Below, piece after piece: positions 19,701-27,476 of a DNA stretch of 64,000 nucleotides. Below the pieces are notes generated by a model. That model was not told the DNA's origin and ran no database searches. It was given only the letters and a program-made list of their open reading frames with translations. The DNA is from Plesiocystis pacifica SIR-1 (lineage in GTDB: Bacteria > Myxococcota_A > Polyangia > Nannocystales > Nannocystaceae). The position numbers were made by a program, and so were the translations under genes. Each line of letters starts with the position of its first letter. The first letter of the stretch is position 1. The stretch lies in assembly GCF_000170895.1 (NCBI RefSeq), contig NZ_ABCS01000042.1, positions 1-64,000 on the forward strand, written 5' to 3'.

Positions 19701-19781
19701 CTCGAGGGCCTCGCCGTCTTCCCTCACCCCGACGAGGGCGTCGACGACCGTGTCGCTCTCGAACTTGGTCTCCAGCTCCAT
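16770..19781 (-). CDS. Transmembrane Ser/Thr protein kinase with TPR sensor region
   Basis: A 1003-aa protein. Seen: N-terminal Hanks kinase domain (about 45-370) with GEGGMGVVY, VAVKLL, HRDFKPDNV, DFGLARGG and GTPAYMAPEQ; a roughly 60-residue insertion separates DFG from the activation segment. One transmembrane helix follows (about 375-400), then an extracytoplasmic region of about 600 residues made mostly of TPR-type helical repeats. Known: this architecture is widespread in myxobacteria, where TPRs serve protein-protein contacts. Inferred: membrane signalling kinase. ATG 19781 (MELETKF) was chosen over the ORF's upstream start because the 13 extra residues are not conserved in style and lack a ribosome site. 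Confidence 0.9.
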   Translation of the reverse strand: MELETKFESDTVVDALVGVREDGEALEVDALAAHRRLRAQLFPHLRELPPAVTIGRFTIVRKLGEGGMGVVYACYDERLDRKVAVKLLRSGKGGERSVARLRREAMALARLSHPNVVQIYEVGDLEDGLFLAMEFVVGATFGDWLRGEARDWREVLRALIQAGRGLAAAHEAGLVHRDFKPDNVIVGEDGRVRVLDFGLARGGLTREARALHTEAASAGGGARVSLDPSEAEGPTLDASEADERAALERTESVPGNLLARSLTQHGTLLGTPAYMAPEQIETQPCTAASDQFAFCVVAHEALYGARPFVATNLLALKRSIDAGEIGPVSAGSPVPRRVHQALARGLAAAPEQRWSSLAELLDALEASVENPRRRGGVMLGALAIAALAGGLALAGGSATPEPCAVDASALAGTWDAQRRADLQRSFEASGLGFAGAGFEVVAGALDDWSTGWVDERRAACLATRVEGTQSEDLLDRRVACLDRKRSEAEAVVEVLRGADEDPSRVSRAVELLDGLPSLEACADPDLLDEPFALPKSPERALAILTGFEDVARAESLSILGDVAGAAALREELRQRSATAEHPPLRLEVEALAAKEAFWRDDYGTGVTILLALVREAEGLRLDRFVASGRVILARQAAGTWSQPAREADLVAEAEAALARVGGGEPRQKVRLIQARVRLLEQAGEHEEALEAHEQVITEAGELPPHAAARALLEHARLLAALGRFPESEGALDRAGEYVASLGEGSPAAANLAFDRAMLALERGDFEGAGEQLERAEAIRRDAFGDASRPVAEVLFARSKLAMGGGELERALEWVEAAASIYAARPELGPGLLEDVEEARGVFRFFAGDFEGSIAAYEHSLKLRTSRLGLEHPSVAQLHANIGEARAALGDHEGALEAYGRALPILVHAEAMFGDALALALKGRGQSRLALGETVEAISDLERALGVVSAAEPHERADIQASLAQALRDAGRERDRAQGLAAQAAAGFRSLDMVERAEQLERTF

Positions 19782-19989
19782 TCGTGCACTCAGGCTACAC
19801 GCGATTGCCTTCGATGCCATGACGATTTCAGCCGCTCCGGGCCCGTTGCGGGCTGGGAACGGGGAGTCTCGCGTTCCCCCATCGTTCGCCTCCGTTGCGC
19901 ACGCCCGCGTCGGCTCGCGTGAGAAGATCGATGCCCGTTGGCAACACGCCTGCGACGGTCGAGCTTCGCGTCGTCGTGGGCGAGCCCCG

Positions 19990-20370
19990 TCAGCCCACGC
20001 GCGCGCGGGCTCGATCGGCGAACAACCAGTCCAGGGCCTCTTCCTCGGTCACGAAGAAGTTGGCCTCGGACAGCCGCCCCATCAGGCCGAGCACGATGCG
20101 GCCGACCATGCGGTTGAGGTGGGTGCTCCCGACGAGCGCGAGGCGATCGAAGCGAAAGCCGGCGGCGTGCTCCTCGAAGGCTCGCCGCACGCTGCGGCTG
20201 ACCAGCATCGGGCTCGCGCGGTTGTCGACCAGGAGCAGGCGCGCGTCGCCGCCGTCGAACACCGACTCGATCTTGGCCATCAGCTCGGCGACCTCGCCCT
20301 CGCCGATCTCACCGACGAAGCGCACCCGCCCGCAGCCTCGCGTCTCGTCCCAGTAGCACTCGTGCTTCAT
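19990..20370 (-). CDS. SpoIIAA/STAS-like single-domain protein
   Basis: A 126-aa cytosolic protein. Seen: beta strand and helix alternation with RLLLVDNRASPMLVSRSVRRAF and LNRMVGRIVLG, the layout of the SpoIIAA-like/STAS fold, preceded by a short Cys-containing start (MKHECYWDETRGCG). The size fits the family. Known: related proteins act as anti-anti-sigma factors or lipid/nucleotide-binding modules. No obvious phospho-acceptor serine in the classical DSxG context is visible, so phosphorylation control is doubtful. A GAGG ribosome site precedes the ATG. It lies 83 bp downstream of the start region of the next leftward gene, whose stop is at 20454, so cotranscription with it is possible. Confidence 0.65.
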   Translation of the reverse strand: MKHECYWDETRGCGRVRFVGEIGEGEVAELMAKIESVFDGGDARLLLVDNRASPMLVSRSVRRAFEEHAAGFRFDRLALVGSTHLNRMVGRIVLGLMGRLSEANFFVTEEEALDWLFADRARARVG

Positions 20371-20453
20371 GCCCGGCCTCGCGCCGGACATACACCATTG
20401 CCAGGTGCGCGGGGTGCAGCCGCGTGCCTGGCACCGAGCCGCTGGTTGCCCCC

Positions 20454-21962
20454 TCAGTTTGGATCGCAGGCGCCGTCGCAGAAGGTCTCGACGACGCCTG
20501 TCCGCAAGAATTGCTCGACCGTCATCGCCGCAGCCTCGACCTCGGCGAGCTTGCCGTGGGGGTCCTCGCCCGCGGTCATGGGCACGTTGATGATCGGCTC
20601 GGGGGGCAGGCCAAAGTCGTACTCGACCATCGCCGAGCCGGTGTAGGGCTGATCGACGACGTCGATGCCGAACAGCTCCGGACGGTTCGCCGGGCCGATC
20701 TGCGGGATGCCGAGCTCCCGCGCCATGACGTGGGCACCGAGGGTCGAGACCTGGTGGTCCCCGATCGAGACCAGGCTCAGCACCTCCTTCTCGGCCGTCC
20801 CGGGGAGGGGGTCGAGGATCACGTGGCGCGAGTAGCCCGCGGGCTCGGCCCGGTCCCACTCGAGCTGGATGAGCTCGACGAGCACGGGATAGGTCGCGGT
20901 CGCGACGGCCTCGGGCAGCCCGTCGGGGCCGAACTGCATGCTCCCGCCGGCGCCCGGATCGTCGAGGTAGAGCGGCACCTCCATGTCGATCTCGAGGCGC
21001 ATGGCCAGGCCCGGCGCCGGGTCCATGGTCACGTTGGTGATGGCGTAGTCGATGCCCTCGTCGACCAGGGCCATGCCCTCGTCGCGCATGTGCACCGCCC
21101 AGCCCGTGGTGTTCTCGACGCTCGAGGTGCTGAAGTCCCAGGCCAGCTGCAGGTCCGCGCGGGCGATGTCGGCGTCCTCGAGGCGGGCGAAGATGTCGGC
21201 GTAGAGCCCCCGGCGGGCCTCGACGCTCGGCTCCTCCGAGGGGGTCTCGTCGCGCAGGGCGGCGAAGGCCGGGCTCGCGGCGAGGGGCTGGGCCTGGTCG
21301 TCGAGCACCCCGCGGATCGCCACGATGTAGCGGCGCCCGGGCTCGAGCTGCTTGGCCACGCGGATCATGAAGGCGCGCTGATCGTCCACGCCGTGGGACA
21401 TGTCGAGCTCGGCCCAGTGGGCCATGCGCTCGCCGGTCTCGGCGTCGATGACGACCGTGGGCGAGTCGGGCTCGAGGGACTCGCCGATGGTCACCGGGGT
21501 CGCCAGGCCCTCGACGGTCGCGCCCGGGAGGAAGGCCATGAGGGCGCCGCCGGTGGAGAAGCCGTCGCTGCGGTTGAAGCTGCTCGGGTCCGGGACGTGG
21601 CCGCCGCCCACGGGCATCGCGGCCTCGCTCAGGGCCAGCCGCCGCCCCGTCGGCGCGTCCGCGTCCTCGACGGTGTAGACGTTGTTGGGGAAGGGCATGG
21701 CGCAGTGCTCGGGGACCAGGGGGTCGCAGTCCAGCAGCGGCCACTCGACCACGGGCTCGACGCCGCCGGTGTCGGTCTCCGTCTCCGTCTCCGTCTCCGT
21801 CTCCGTCTCGCTGTCGGTCTCCGTCTCCGTCTCGCCGACCTCGTCCTGCCCCGCCCCCTCGTCGCTCGCGTCGTCACTACACCCCGTGCCCGCGAGCAAA
21901 GTCGCGCCAATCACGAGCGAGAGCGGAGCTGCGAGGTCCCAGGGTCCACGAACGAAAGCCAT
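20454..21962 (-). CDS. Lipase-like (virulence-factor lipase N-terminal type) lipoprotein, apparently lacking the alpha/beta-hydrolase core
   Basis: A 502-aa lipoprotein. Seen: signal peptide with lipobox GTGC, an 18-unit Thr-Glu linker encoded by GTCTCC-type hexamers, then a PFPNNVYTVED-type N-terminal domain like that of bacterial virulence-factor lipases. The C-terminal signature is LIQLEWDRAEP...DPLPGTAEKEVL...IGDHQV. From memory of the family, a 150-250-residue alpha/beta-hydrolase core with a G-x-S-x-G nucleophile normally lies between these parts. Here the sequence passes from DGLPEAVATATYPVL straight to VELIQLEWDRAEP without a break in frame. Probably a degenerate or repurposed esterase. 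TATGGT lies 6 nt before the ATG, with TTTTTG 17 nt further upstream. Confidence 0.7.
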   Translation of the reverse strand: MAFVRGPWDLAAPLSLVIGATLLAGTGCSDDASDEGAGQDEVGETETETDSETETETETETETDTGGVEPVVEWPLLDCDPLVPEHCAMPFPNNVYTVEDADAPTGRRLALSEAAMPVGGGHVPDPSSFNRSDGFSTGGALMAFLPGATVEGLATPVTIGESLEPDSPTVVIDAETGERMAHWAELDMSHGVDDQRAFMIRVAKQLEPGRRYIVAIRGVLDDQAQPLAASPAFAALRDETPSEEPSVEARRGLYADIFARLEDADIARADLQLAWDFSTSSVENTTGWAVHMRDEGMALVDEGIDYAITNVTMDPAPGLAMRLEIDMEVPLYLDDPGAGGSMQFGPDGLPEAVATATYPVLVELIQLEWDRAEPAGYSRHVILDPLPGTAEKEVLSLVSIGDHQVSTLGAHVMARELGIPQIGPANRPELFGIDVVDQPYTGSAMVEYDFGLPPEPIINVPMTAGEDPHGKLAEVEAAAMTVEQFLRTGVVETFCDGACDPN

Positions 21963-21968
21963 GCCGCG

Positions 21969-21997
21969 ACCATAGGCCAACTCGCAGCCCGCAAAAA
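21969..21997 (-). promoter_or_regulatory. Putative leaderless promoter of the lipase-like lipoprotein
   Basis: On the minus strand: TTTTTG (21992-21997), a 17-nt spacer, TATGGT (21969-21974), then 6 nt to the ATG at 21962. It faces the divergent HAD gene, which has its own TACCCT hexamer (22026-22031) 7 nt before its GTG. Confidence 0.35.
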
Positions 21998-22038
21998 CCA
22001 GGCGCCGACCGGGCAGTTCGCCGGCTACCCTGGGCGCG

Positions 22039-22800
22039 GTGCCCCTGCCCCCGACGATCCGCGCCGTCCTCGTCGATCTCGACGGGACCCTCGTCGACCG
22101 GGACGCGGCCCTGGCCGCCTGGCTGCGCAGGCGCGCGGGCGTATCCGCGAGCGCAGAGCTCGACGCGCTGATGGGCCTCGACCGCGACAGCGGCCGCGAC
22201 CTGGTCGAGCTGAGCCTGGCCCTGAACGCGAGCCGCCCCGGCCTAGCCCCCGACCCCGCCAGCTTGGCAGCGCGGATCCGCCGGGAGCTGCCCGCCGAGC
22301 TGCGCCCCGACCCCGCCGTCCGCTCGGCCCTCGACGCCCTCGCCGAGGCCGGGCTGCCGCGGGTCCTGGTCAGCAACGGCGGCGGGCCCACGCAGCGCGC
22401 CAAGCTGCGCGCCGCGGGCCTCGAACTCCTCACCGAGGCCCGCCCGATCACCCATCGCCGTCGATGGTGGTCGCGGCGAAGCGCTCCCGCCCGTCCGCAC
22501 CTCGACGCGGCCTTCATCTCGGGGGAGCGCGGCGTCGCCAAGCCCGATCCGCGGCTGTTCGGCGCCGCCCTCGACCATCTGGGCATCCCCGATTCGGCCC
22601 GCGCCGAGGTCCTGATGATCGGCGACGCGCCCCGGGAAGACATCGACGGCGCGGCCGCCTGTGGCCTGGCGACGATCTGGGTCGCCGACCTCGCCGAGCC
22701 CTACCCCGACGACCTCCGCCCCCCGACGCTGCGCTGCCCGGACTTCCCCGCGGCGGTCCGGGCGATCCGTCAACACCTCGCGGCCCCGAGCGTCGACTGA
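22039..22800 (+). CDS. HAD-superfamily hydrolase
   Basis: A 253-aa haloacid-dehalogenase-like hydrolase. Seen: motif I VDLDGTLVD (nucleophile and acid Asp), motif II LVSNGG, conserved lysine in AKPDPR, and motif IV IGDAPREDIDG; a helical cap lies between I and II. A basic Arg/Trp-rich insertion (THRRRWWSRRS) near residue 135 is unusual. Known: such enzymes remove phosphate from small metabolites; the substrate cannot be read from sequence. Start GTG 22039, with TACCCT 7 nt upstream, suggests a leaderless message. It ends 39 bp before the STM4013-like gene; that gene has its own candidate promoter, so cotranscription is uncertain. Confidence 0.88.
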   Translation: MPLPPTIRAVLVDLDGTLVDRDAALAAWLRRRAGVSASAELDALMGLDRDSGRDLVELSLALNASRPGLAPDPASLAARIRRELPAELRPDPAVRSALDALAEAGLPRVLVSNGGGPTQRAKLRAAGLELLTEARPITHRRRWWSRRSAPARPHLDAAFISGERGVAKPDPRLFGAALDHLGIPDSARAEVLMIGDAPREDIDGAAACGLATIWVADLAEPYPDDLRPPTLRCPDFPAAVRAIRQHLAAPSVD

Positions 22801-22802
22801 GC

Positions 22803-22831
22803 TTGGCAGGCGAGGCCGGCGACGCTACACC
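22803..22831 (+). promoter_or_regulatory. Putative promoter of the STM4013/STM4012 operon
   Basis: TTGGCA (22803-22808), a 17-nt spacer and TACACC (22826-22831), then 8 nt to the ATG at 22840. The short distance suggests leaderless or nearly leaderless transcription. It would drive the hydrolase, radical SAM and lipoprotein genes, which overlap each other. Confidence 0.4.
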
Positions 22832-22839
22832 TGGGGCTG

Positions 22840-23670
22840 ATGAGCACCCTCGACGCCGCGGCGTGCATCGGTAGCCACGACGTCCTGCTGATCACCCTGG
22901 ACACGCTGCGCTACGACGTGGCCGAGGCGGCGCGACGGCGCGGCGAGACGCCGACCCTCGCGGGCCTGCTCGGAGGCGAAGCCTGGGAGCGCCGCCACTC
23001 CCCCGGCAACTTCACCTACGCCGCCCACCAGGCCTTCTTCGCCGGCTTCCTCCCGACCCCGGCCCGGCCCGGCCCGCACCCGCGGCTGTTCGCCCTGGCC
23101 TTCCCCGGCAGCGAGACCACCGGGCCCAAGACCGCGGTGTTCGACGCCCCGGACATCGTCGCGGGGCTCCGCGGCGCGGGCTACCGCAGCCTGTGCGCTG
23201 GCGGGGTCGGCTTCTTCAACCAGCTCACGCCCCTGGGCCGCGTGCTCCCAGCCTTGTTCGACGAGGCCCGCTGGTGCCCCGAGTTTGGCGTAGCCTGCCC
23301 GCGCTCGACGGAGCACCAGGTCGCGTGGCTGCGCGAGCGCCTGGCCGCCCTGCCCCGCGCGCGCCGGGTGTTCGCGTTCTTGAACGTCTCGGCCCTGCAC
23401 CAGCCCAACTGCCACTACCTCCCCGGACGCACCCAGGACGACGCCGAGACCCAGGGCGCCGCCCTGGCCTACGTCGACGCCCAGCTCGCCTCGCTGTTCG
23501 CCGCCCTTCAGGCCCGCGCGCCGCTGCTCGCCGTCGTGTGCTCGGACCACGGCACGGCCTACGGCGAGGACGGCTACGTCGGGCACCGCCTGGGCCACCC
23601 CGTCGTCTGGGAGGTCCCCTACGCCGAAGCCATCTTGCCCCACCATCCCGATCCAGGGAGCGCACCGTGA
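22840..23670 (+). CDS. STM4013/SEN3800-family hydrolase (alkaline phosphatase superfamily)
   Basis: A 276-aa member of the sulfatase/alkaline-phosphatase fold. Seen: the first metal/nucleophile block LLITLDTLRYD, the SPGNFTYAAHQAFFAGFLPT block, FLNVSALHQPN, and the terminal metal block VCSDHGTAYGEDG followed by GHRLGHP. These blocks in this order match the STM4013/SEN3800 family rather than classical sulfatases; the CxPxR sulfatase maturation motif is absent. Known: members travel with two radical SAM proteins (STM4011, STM4012) and STM4014/STM4015 proteins; their substrate is unknown. Here the stop overlaps the GTG of the STM4012-like gene (GTGA). Inferred: a phospho- or sulfo-ester hydrolase in the same pathway. 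Confidence 0.82.
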   Translation: MSTLDAAACIGSHDVLLITLDTLRYDVAEAARRRGETPTLAGLLGGEAWERRHSPGNFTYAAHQAFFAGFLPTPARPGPHPRLFALAFPGSETTGPKTAVFDAPDIVAGLRGAGYRSLCAGGVGFFNQLTPLGRVLPALFDEARWCPEFGVACPRSTEHQVAWLRERLAALPRARRVFAFLNVSALHQPNCHYLPGRTQDDAETQGAALAYVDAQLASLFAALQARAPLLAVVCSDHGTAYGEDGYVGHRLGHPVVWEVPYAEAILPHHPDPGSAP

Positions 23671-25082
23671 CCTCGACCCCAACTCGCTCCGCCATCGGGC
23701 AAAACCGAGTCCTCGACTACGCCAGCACCGAACGCCAGGTGACCAGCAGCGTGGCCGAGCTCCTCGCCGGCTCGCCCTTCATCGCCTACGGCTACGCCTA
23801 CCCCCACAAGACCGCCTACCGGCCCCTCGCGCCCCCCGTCGAGCTGCGCGCGCTGTGGGCCGAGGAAGATCGCCGGGCGCTCTTTGTCTACGTGCACGTG
23901 CCCTTTTGCGCGGTCCGCTGCGGCTTTTGCAACCTGTTCACGCAAAAGCACCCGCCTGAGGAGCTGCCCGCTCGCTGGCTGAGCACGCTCTTCGAGCAGA
24001 TGGACGCCGTCGCCGAGGCCGTGGGCGTGGGCCAGGCCGACACCGGCTTCGCCCGCTGGGCCCTGGGCGGGGGCACGCCGACCTTCCTCGAAGCCGGCGC
24101 CCTCGAGGCCCTGCTCGTCCGGCTGCGCGAGCGCTTTGGGGTCGACCTGCCGACCACGCCGAGCTCCGTCGAGACCTCCCCCGAGACCTGCACCGACGAT
24201 CGCCTCGCCGTGCTCGAGGCCGCCGGGACCCGGCGGATCAGCATCGGGGTCCAGAGCTTCGCCGAGGCCAGCCTGCGCGCCGTGGGTCGACCCCAGGCCG
24301 CTCCCCTGGCCGTGGCCGCCCTCGACCGCATCCGCGCCCGCAGCTTCCCGATCCTCAACGTCGACCTCATCTACGGCATCGCCGGCCAGACCCCCGCGGA
24401 CTTCGTCGCCGACATCGACCACGCGATGCGCTGGGCCCCGGAGCAGGTCTACCTCTACCCCCTCTACCAGCGCCCGCTGACGGGCCTGGGCAAGCGCGCG
24501 CGCAGCTGGGACGACCAGCGCATCGCCTGCCTGCGCGCCGGTCGGGCGCGGCTGCTCGAGGCCGGCTACGAGCAGGTCTCCATGCGCATGTTCCAGCGCC
24601 CGCCCGCGAGCCTCGGCCTGGACCCGGGCCCGGCCTACTGCTGCCAGGCCGACGGCATGATCGGCCTGGGCGTGGGCGCGCGCTCCTACGCCCGTAGCCT
24701 GCACTACTCCGACGACTGGGCCGTGGGCGCGGCCGGGGTCCGCAGCATCGTCGGCGAGTGGGTCGGGCGCACGCGGGCGGACTTCGAGCACGCCCGCCAC
24801 GGCTTCGTCCTCGACGGCGACGAGCAGCGGCGGCGCTGGCTGATCCAGTCGCTCTTGCAGGTCGCGGGCCTCGAGCGCCAGGCCTACGTCGAGCGCTTCG
24901 GCGCCACCGTCGACGCGGACTTTGGTTCGACCCTCGCCGAGCTCGGCGCACACGGGCTGCTCGAAGACGACGGCGCGACCGTGCGCCCCACGACCCTCGG
25001 CCTCGAGTGGGCCGACGCCATCGCGCCCTGGCTGAACTCACCGGCCGTGCGCGCGGCCTCCCGGGACTACGAACTGCGATGA
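23667..25082 (+). CDS. STM4012-family radical SAM protein (HemN-like)
   Basis: A 471-aa radical SAM enzyme. Seen: the 4Fe-4S binding triad Cys81-Cys85-Cys88 in FCAVRCGFCNLF, SAM-binding GGGTPTF, the ETSPE strand, IGVQSF and NVDLIYGIAGQT, and a HemW-like C-terminal helical domain. YLYPLYQRPLTGLG is characteristic of the STM4012 family and differs from coproporphyrinogen dehydrogenase or HemW. Predicted: uses SAM and a reduced cluster to generate a 5'-deoxyadenosyl radical (or methylates, as some HemN-like enzymes do); the substrate is unknown. Translationally coupled at both ends (GTGA with STM4013, ATGA with the lipoprotein). GTG 23667 is chosen from the overlap and the first conserved residues. 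Confidence 0.85.
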   Translation: MTSTPTRSAIGQNRVLDYASTERQVTSSVAELLAGSPFIAYGYAYPHKTAYRPLAPPVELRALWAEEDRRALFVYVHVPFCAVRCGFCNLFTQKHPPEELPARWLSTLFEQMDAVAEAVGVGQADTGFARWALGGGTPTFLEAGALEALLVRLRERFGVDLPTTPSSVETSPETCTDDRLAVLEAAGTRRISIGVQSFAEASLRAVGRPQAAPLAVAALDRIRARSFPILNVDLIYGIAGQTPADFVADIDHAMRWAPEQVYLYPLYQRPLTGLGKRARSWDDQRIACLRAGRARLLEAGYEQVSMRMFQRPPASLGLDPGPAYCCQADGMIGLGVGARSYARSLHYSDDWAVGAAGVRSIVGEWVGRTRADFEHARHGFVLDGDEQRRRWLIQSLLQVAGLERQAYVERFGATVDADFGSTLAELGAHGLLEDDGATVRPTTLGLEWADAIAPWLNSPAVRAASRDYELR

Positions 25083-25735
25083 ACCCTCGAACGCTCTGTG
25101 TCCTCGCCCTGCTCTGCGCGTGCGCGCCCGTGCCCGCCCTCGCTCCCGAGTCGCCAGCCGATCCGGCGCCGGCCGAGCCCGAAGCCGAGCCTGAGTCCCA
25201 GACGTCCCCGCAGCCAGAGCCCGATCCCAGCCCCGACGCCGGAGCGCGCTCCGAGGCCTGTCAGCATCACCTCGCCACCTTGGCCGAGGAGCTGTGCGGC
25301 GACGAGGCGGAGTGCATCGCCGAGCTCGAGATCGACTGCGGCCACACCCTCGACCTCGACGGCGACGGCCGCGACGACCGGGCCGTGCTCGCCCTCGACC
25401 CCGACTCTGGCGGGCTCACGATCGAGGTGCAGTTCGCCACGGGAGCCACGGAGGTCATCGGAGCCACGCCCACGCCCATGACCGAGGCGCCGGACATCGG
25501 CCAGCCCATGCCGCCGCCCTCGGACGCGCTCCCGCCCGATCTCTCGTGGATGGCCGCCTGGGACGTCGCGCGCTGGACCCAGACCGAGGACGGCCAAACC
25601 ACGCTGGTCCGCGGTCGCCTCGGCCACGCGTCGGGTCCAGCCCTCGGCGACGGGCTGTGGGTCAGCGGCACCGACGCGGCCGCGATGCTCGTCTACACCA
25701 AAACGGGCTTCCTGCTGATTCAGCTCGGCTACTAG
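25079..25735 (+). CDS. Small lipoprotein coupled to the STM4012-like gene
   Basis: A 218-aa predicted lipoprotein of no recognised family. Seen: signal peptide with lipobox LLCAC, a Pro/Glu/Ala-rich linker (about 20-60), then a compact domain. Near residue 100 it carries DLDGDGRDD, which resembles a calcium-binding Dx[DN]xDG loop or single FG-GAP turn. The end is a beta-rich segment (LVYTKTGFLLIQLGY). The ATG overlaps the radical SAM stop by four bases, so it is probably made together with that enzyme, although it is not part of the family set known to me. It could be an envelope partner or simply a downstream passenger. Confidence 0.7.
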   Translation: MNPRTLCVLALLCACAPVPALAPESPADPAPAEPEAEPESQTSPQPEPDPSPDAGARSEACQHHLATLAEELCGDEAECIAELEIDCGHTLDLDGDGRDDRAVLALDPDSGGLTIEVQFATGATEVIGATPTPMTEAPDIGQPMPPPSDALPPDLSWMAAWDVARWTQTEDGQTTLVRGRLGHASGPALGDGLWVSGTDAAAMLVYTKTGFLLIQLGY

Positions 25736-25836
25736 CAGGCCGCTTGGACGGGCGTGTGGCCAGGCTACGGGCCGCCTCGACCTTCCCGAGCGCACTACGG
25801 CTGCAAGGCACGAGCGCCGGGGCCGAAGAGGCAGCG

Positions 25837-26763
25837 ATGCCTGGCGCACTTCATCAAGGAATCCTCGCGCTCTTTCGAGACGACCCATGGATGGCTTTTG
25901 TGCTCGCTCGAGTGGAGCGTCCACCCGGTCTCGAGACGCTCCTCGATCGGCAAGGGGCGCTCGACGCCTTCGACGTGGATCTGGCGCGGCGACAGCTCTT
26001 GCCCGATCTCGTGCTGGTCGCGGACGGCCAACGGCGCGCGGGCCGTGGCGGGGGCCTGGTGCTCACCGTCGAGGTCCAGAGCCGCACAAACGGGCAAAAA
26101 CGTTGGCGAATCCCCCACTATCAGGCTGCGCTGGCCGACGAGCATGCGCGCGAAACCTGGGTCGTGGTGGTGTCCTTCAGCGCCGCGGTGTCCCGACAGC
26201 TGGCAGCCTGGGCCGAGACCGGGCCGCCCCGCTTCGAGGTGATCGTGCTCGACGCGAGTCGGGTACCGGTGGGCTGCGACATGGCCAAAGCGCTCGCCAG
26301 GCCGAGCGCAGCCGTGCTGGGCGCAGCCTTGCACGCCTGCCGGGGTGATCTCGACGCCGCGCGTTGGGGCCTCGAGGTCGTGTCCCGGCTCCCCGCCGAA
26401 CGGCGCATGCGTGACGCGACCACGATCTTGGCCGCGGTAGACAAAGACATGCGCCTCACGCTGATCAAAGAATTTCCCTTCGCCCCCGACGACGATCGCC
26501 TCATGGAGATCGAGCGCCGAAGCGGCACCTATCACCTCGGCCACGAGGAGGGGCTCGAGAAGGGTCGAGAACAGGGGCTGGCGGAGGGCCGCCGCCATGT
26601 GCTGAAGACCATGGTGCTCGCGCTCCTGGAGCTTCGCGGGCTCACTGTGTCCGAGCTCGAGCGCGCCCGCATCGACCGCGAGACGGGCGTCGAGGTGCTC
26701 GAGCGATGGGCCGAGCTGGCGCGTACGGCCACGCACGCATCGGCCTTGTTCGAGCAGAGCTAG
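25837..26763 (+). CDS. Rpn/PD-(D/E)XK-nuclease-like protein
   Basis: A 308-aa protein. Seen: a PD-(D/E)XK-type core near the N-terminus, with Asp in LLPDLVLVADG and the E-x-Q signature in VLTVEVQSR, followed by a helical region and a charged C-terminus with the EEGLEKGREQGLAEGRR repeat typical of Rpn/YhgA-like (recombination-promoting nuclease) proteins. Known: the family includes DNA endonucleases that promote RecA-independent recombination and transposase-derived proteins. Inferred: DNA nuclease or degenerate relative. Start ATG 25837 has a GAGG site 7-8 nt upstream. Its TAG stop overlaps the convergent DUF2237 gene's stop within the palindrome CTAG. Confidence 0.7.
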   Translation: MPGALHQGILALFRDDPWMAFVLARVERPPGLETLLDRQGALDAFDVDLARRQLLPDLVLVADGQRRAGRGGGLVLTVEVQSRTNGQKRWRIPHYQAALADEHARETWVVVVSFSAAVSRQLAAWAETGPPRFEVIVLDASRVPVGCDMAKALARPSAAVLGAALHACRGDLDAARWGLEVVSRLPAERRMRDATTILAAVDKDMRLTLIKEFPFAPDDDRLMEIERRSGTYHLGHEEGLEKGREQGLAEGRRHVLKTMVLALLELRGLTVSELERARIDRETGVEVLERWAELARTATHASALFEQS

Positions 26764-27137
26764 TTGAGATCCAGGGCCAGGCTCATCAGCGCCTTGCGAT
26801 CGCAGATCTTCGTGGCGCTCTCCTCGGTCGCGCTCAGGATCACGTGGGGCGCCATGCCGGCCTCGTAGGCCTCTTGCCATCGAGCCGCGCACAGACACCA
26901 GCGATCCCCGGGCTCCAGCCCGGGGAAGCCAAACTCCGGGCGCGGGGTGCTCAAGTCGTTGCCGCGCGAGCGCGAGAAGGTCAGGAAGTCGGCGGTCACC
27001 TCGACACAGACCGTGTGGCTGCCGCGGTCGCGCGCGTCGGTGTGGCAGCAGCCGTCGCGGAACCAGCCCGTCATGGGCGAAGCGCTGCACAGCCGGAGCT
27101 CGGTGCCGAAGAAGTTCTTGCTGTCCTTGGTGGTCAT
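26760..27137 (-). CDS. DUF2237 family protein
   Basis: A 125-aa protein matching the conserved DUF2237 pattern almost throughout. Seen: LCSASPMTGWFRDGCCHT, GSHTVCVEVTADFL, SRSRGNDLSTPRPEFGFPGL and GDRWCLCAARWQEA. The family is small and soluble with several conserved cysteines; its function is unknown. The ATG at 27137 gives the usual length, while the ORF's longer start at 27326 adds non-conserved residues. It is convergent with the Rpn-like gene. Confidence 0.92.
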   Translation of the reverse strand: MTTKDSKNFFGTELRLCSASPMTGWFRDGCCHTDARDRGSHTVCVEVTADFLTFSRSRGNDLSTPRPEFGFPGLEPGDRWCLCAARWQEAYEAGMAPHVILSATEESATKICDRKALMSLALDLN

Positions 27138-27476
27138 GGCGCGCTCCGACCATAGCCCATCGGCGCTCGGTGGCACGGCGCCCCTGCCCAGAAGGCAGCG
27201 CGTATCCGCTGTGCGCGCTGATCCCCGACGACGAAACGCGACCCCCTTGGCCACCTCGGGCGTCCACGCGCGGGGCGGAGACTCGGCGCGCCAGGTAGCA
27301 AAGACACCACCATGAATGGCAGTCATCTACCCATGAGCACGCGTCCTTTGATTCACGTGACTGGCGGGCACAGTCTGAAGTCACGGCGACGCCCAATCCC
27401 GGGCGCCCCCGAGCACTCGGAAAGGACGCAGCCATGAAGACACGCACGAAGCTCAAAGCTGGCGGACGCTACATCA
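27138..27476. other. Intergenic region with a possible 17-codon gene
   Basis: This gap of about 340 bp contains an inverted repeat CGTGACT (27356-27362)/AGTCACG (27379-27385) and the start of the small frame at 27434. No other gene signal was seen; longer frames across it are extensions of the neighbouring genes. Confidence 0.4.

Noticed and set aside
21775..21840. Phase-variable hexamer repeat (GTCTCC)n
   Set aside because: Hexamer gain or loss keeps the frame, so it can only change linker length; similar Thr-Glu linkers occur in other lipoproteins here.
22840..23670. Ordinary arylsulfatase
   Set aside because: No CxPxR formylglycine motif, shorter than sulfatases, and the STM4013 blocks are present.
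23667..25082. Coproporphyrinogen dehydrogenase or HemW
   Set aside because: The PLYQRPLTGLG signature and its coupling to an STM4013-type hydrolase fit STM4012 better; no heme biosynthesis gene is adjacent.
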